This document shows, one piece after another, positions 12,003-13,954 of a stretch of DNA of 13,954 nucleotides. A program made the translations under genes and the position numbers. The notes under the pieces were generated by a model. It saw only the letters and a list, made by a program, of their open reading frames with translations. It had not been told where the DNA came from and did not search any database. This DNA comes from an uncultured Bacilli bacterium (GTDB taxonomy: Bacteria > Bacillota_I > Bacilli_A > RF39 > UBA660): the NCBI GenBank assembly GCA_934090775.1, contig CAKOKF010000022.1, forward strand, positions 1 to 13,954, read 5' to 3'. Position 1 is the stretch's first letter. The number at the start of each line of letters is the position of its first letter.

Positions 12003-13954
12003 ATGTTAAGTGTAAAAGAAATATATAAAAGCTATGGAACAAAGGATAATAAGTATCCAGTTCTAAAAAATATTAATTTACAATTTAGATCAAGTGAGTT
12101 TGTAGCTATTTTGGGACCATCTGGTTCCGGTAAAACAACTCTTTTAAATATTTTAGGTGGTTTAGATCGCTATGATAGTGGGGACTTAATTATTAATGGT
12201 AAATCAACTAAACAATTTAAAGAAAGAGATTGGGATAGTTATCGAAATAAATCGATAGGATTTGTTTTTCAAAGTTATAATTTAATTAGTCATATTTCCA
12301 TTTTAAGTAACGTCGAGATGGGGCTTACTTTAGGAAATATCAGTAAAAGTGAAGCGAAAAAAAGAGCAGTGGCAGCTTTGGAAAAAGTTGGTTTAAAGGA
12401 ACATATTCATAAAAAGCCTAATCAGTTAAGTGGTGGTCAAATGCAAAGAGTTGCGATTGCCAGAGCCCTAGTTAATAATCCAGATATAATTTTAGCAGAT
12501 GAACCAACGGGGGCCCTAGATTCAAAGACCAGCACACAAATCATGGATTTAATTAAAGAAATATCTCGTGATAAACTTGTTATTATGGTCACACATAATG
12601 ATACTCTAGCAGATATTTATGCTAGCCGTATTATTAAACTTAGTGATGGTCAAATTGTTAGTGATTCTAATCCTTATGAAGTAGAAGAAGAAAAACAAGA
12701 TTATAATTTAAAAAGAACTAAAATGAGTTTTATCACGGCTTTAGGTTTATCTTTAAATAATATTAGAACCAAGAAAGGTAGAACTTTATTAACTAGTTTT
12801 GCGGCTTCCATTGGTATTATTGGTATTTCTTTAGTTTTAGCCCTTTCTAATGGTTTTCAAAAGCAAATTGATACTTTTGAAAAAGATACTTTATCAAATA
12901 TGCCTATTTCCATCATGAAAGATGGTATTGATATAAAAGAGGCCATTGCTACTTCAACTACTAATGACTTAGAAGAATATCCTTTTGATAATATAATTAG
13001 AAAAGAAAAAGATGCCCAAACGATAAGTCACGCTAATAAGATAGATGCTAAATATATAGCTTATTTAAATAATATTGATAGTGCCTATCTTAGTGGGATA
13101 TCTTATGGTCGCTATACTAATATGAATTTATTAATAAAAAATAATGAGGAAGTAGTGCCTTTTCTTTACCAATTATCACCAATTCCTGAAACTAAAGATG
13201 GTAAGGTTGATTCTTTAGTAACTAATAATTATGATTTACTAGCTGGTAAGTTACCTGAGGCGAGTAATGAATTAATGTTAATAGTAGATTCTTATAATAA
13301 GATATCAGCTGATCTTTACAATCTTTTAGGCCTTACAGACTCTAGTACTTTTAATGATGTTTTAAATAAAGAAATTAAATTAATAAATAATAATGAATAT
13401 TATACTGAATTTAATAATATTTATATTGGTAATACTGACTATACTTCGATGTATGATAATAATAATAATAATATAACTTTAAAAATAGTAGGTATTATAA
13501 GAGGTAAAAAAGATAATCAATTTAGTGAAATGGCTGGAACTGGGTTAAGTTATAAAGATTCTTTATTAAAGGAATATATTAATAAAAATAAAGAATCAGC
13601 TATTGTAAAAAAGCAAGAAGAAGTAGATTACAATGTTTTAAGTGGTCAAAAGTTTGATGAATCAATTACTAAAGAAATGATTTTAAGTACTTTAGGAGGT
13701 AATGATATTCCTTTTAGTATTCAATTGTATCCTAAAGATTTTAATAGTAAAGATAAAATAATCGAATATTTAGATAAGTATAATGAGACTAAGCAAGATG
13801 AAGATAAAATAGTTTATACTGATTATGCTAGTACGGTAACTAAGCTTTCTAGTGGTATTATGAATGGTATTACTATGGTTTTAATAGGTTTTTCTTCGGT
13901 ATCGTTAATTGTTTCTTCTATTATGATTAGTATTATTACTTATATTAGTGTTTT
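12003..13954 (+). CDS. MacB-like ABC transporter, ATPase fused to permease (3' truncated)
   Basis: The frame is open from the ATG at 12003 to the window edge: 650 whole codons with no stop. GGAGG (11991-11995) lies 7 bases upstream. ATPase domain: Walker A GPSGSGKT (38-45), Q-loop Q90, signature LSGGQ (142-146), Walker B IILADE (162-167), GALDS D-loop, H-loop H198; all intact. The first membrane helix is near 261-283. An extracellular region of about 335 residues follows, and a second helix begins at about 621, just before the cut. Family members of this type usually run to about 800-1100 residues, so one or two more FtsX-domain helices are expected beyond the edge. Same architecture as the transporter at 1741 but clearly diverged (GPSGSGKT versus GESGSGKS, LSGGQMQ versus LSGGQRQ). 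It probably exports or extracts a peptide or lipid; the substrate is unknown. A run of five AAT codons lies at 13458-13472. Confidence 0.92.
   Translation, partial: MLSVKEIYKSYGTKDNKYPVLKNINLQFRSSEFVAILGPSGSGKTTLLNILGGLDRYDSGDLIINGKSTKQFKERDWDSYRNKSIGFVFQSYNLISHISILSNVEMGLTLGNISKSEAKKRAVAALEKVGLKEHIHKKPNQLSGGQMQRVAIARALVNNPDIILADEPTGALDSKTSTQIMDLIKEISRDKLVIMVTHNDTLADIYASRIIKLSDGQIVSDSNPYEVEEEKQDYNLKRTKMSFITALGLSLNNIRTKKGRTLLTSFAASIGIIGISLVLALSNGFQKQIDTFEKDTLSNMPISIMKDGIDIKEAIATSTTNDLEEYPFDNIIRKEKDAQTISHANKIDAKYIAYLNNIDSAYLSGISYGRYTNMNLLIKNNEEVVPFLYQLSPIPETKDGKVDSLVTNNYDLLAGKLPEASNELMLIVDSYNKISADLYNLLGLTDSSTFNDVLNKEIKLINNNEYYTEFNNIYIGNTDYTSMYDNNNNNITLKIVGIIRGKKDNQFSEMAGTGLSYKDSLLKEYINKNKESAIVKKQEEVDYNVLSGQKFDESITKEMILSTLGGNDIPFSIQLYPKDFNSKDKIIEYLDKYNETKQDEDKIVYTDYASTVTKLSSGIMNGITMVLIGFSSVSLIVSSIMISIITYISV

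Noticed and set aside
13455..13472. AAT repeat in the second transporter as a phase-variation tract
   Set aside because: It is a triplet repeat, so length changes would only add or remove Asn residues without shifting frame; common in AT-rich coding DNA.
1..13954. CRISPR arrays, insertion sequences or phage genes
   Set aside because: No regularly spaced repeats, transposase or phage structural motifs were seen on either strand.

Overview
The window comes from a very AT-rich member of the Bacillota, probably a gut-type Bacilli lineage near RF39, Erysipelotrichales or wall-bearing relatives of the Mollicutes. Four things point there: strong GGAGG-type ribosome binding sites, a CIRCE heat-shock operator, a class B sortase with a cell-wall sorting signal (so there is a wall), and a tRNA-Gly with an encoded CCA end. 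Tryptophan is encoded by TGG wherever I checked it and TGA is never read through, so the standard bacterial code applies. The nine terminating intact or 5'-partial genes all end in TAA or TAG. Species-level assignment is not possible from the sequence alone.

Layout. Positions 1-173 hold the tail of an unrecognised gene, closed by a terminator. Positions 384-1663 hold two related small orphan genes; the second has its own promoter with a perfect palindrome between the -35 and -10 boxes. Positions 1741-4200 encode a complete MacB-like ABC transporter with ATPase and permease on one chain. Positions 4301-4850 hold an Hsp20 gene under a CIRCE operator with a long structured leader. Positions 4973-5665 encode a helical orphan. 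Positions 5782-5926 are a frameshifted remnant of the small orphan family. The strand then switches. On the minus strand lie tRNA-Gly(TCC) (6003-6076), a 995-residue helical protein of unknown function, and a 560-residue protein ending in a class B sortase. Diverging from the sortase on the plus strand is a small cysteine-rich secreted protein with an NPDTG sorting signal (11102-11815). The window closes inside a second MacB-like ABC transporter starting at 12003.

How the genes may work together. The clearest functional unit is the divergent pair sortase / NPDTG surface protein, which share a 152-base intergenic region and look like an enzyme and its dedicated substrate. The sortase is unusual in carrying about 265 cytoplasmic residues ahead of its membrane helix. 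The two ABC transporters are of the FtsX/MacB type used for peptide or lipid export and antimicrobial resistance, and neither has an adjacent partner protein. Most genes are single transcription units with their own promoter and hairpin terminator. At three junctions the terminator physically overlaps the next promoter, a sign of tight genome packing.
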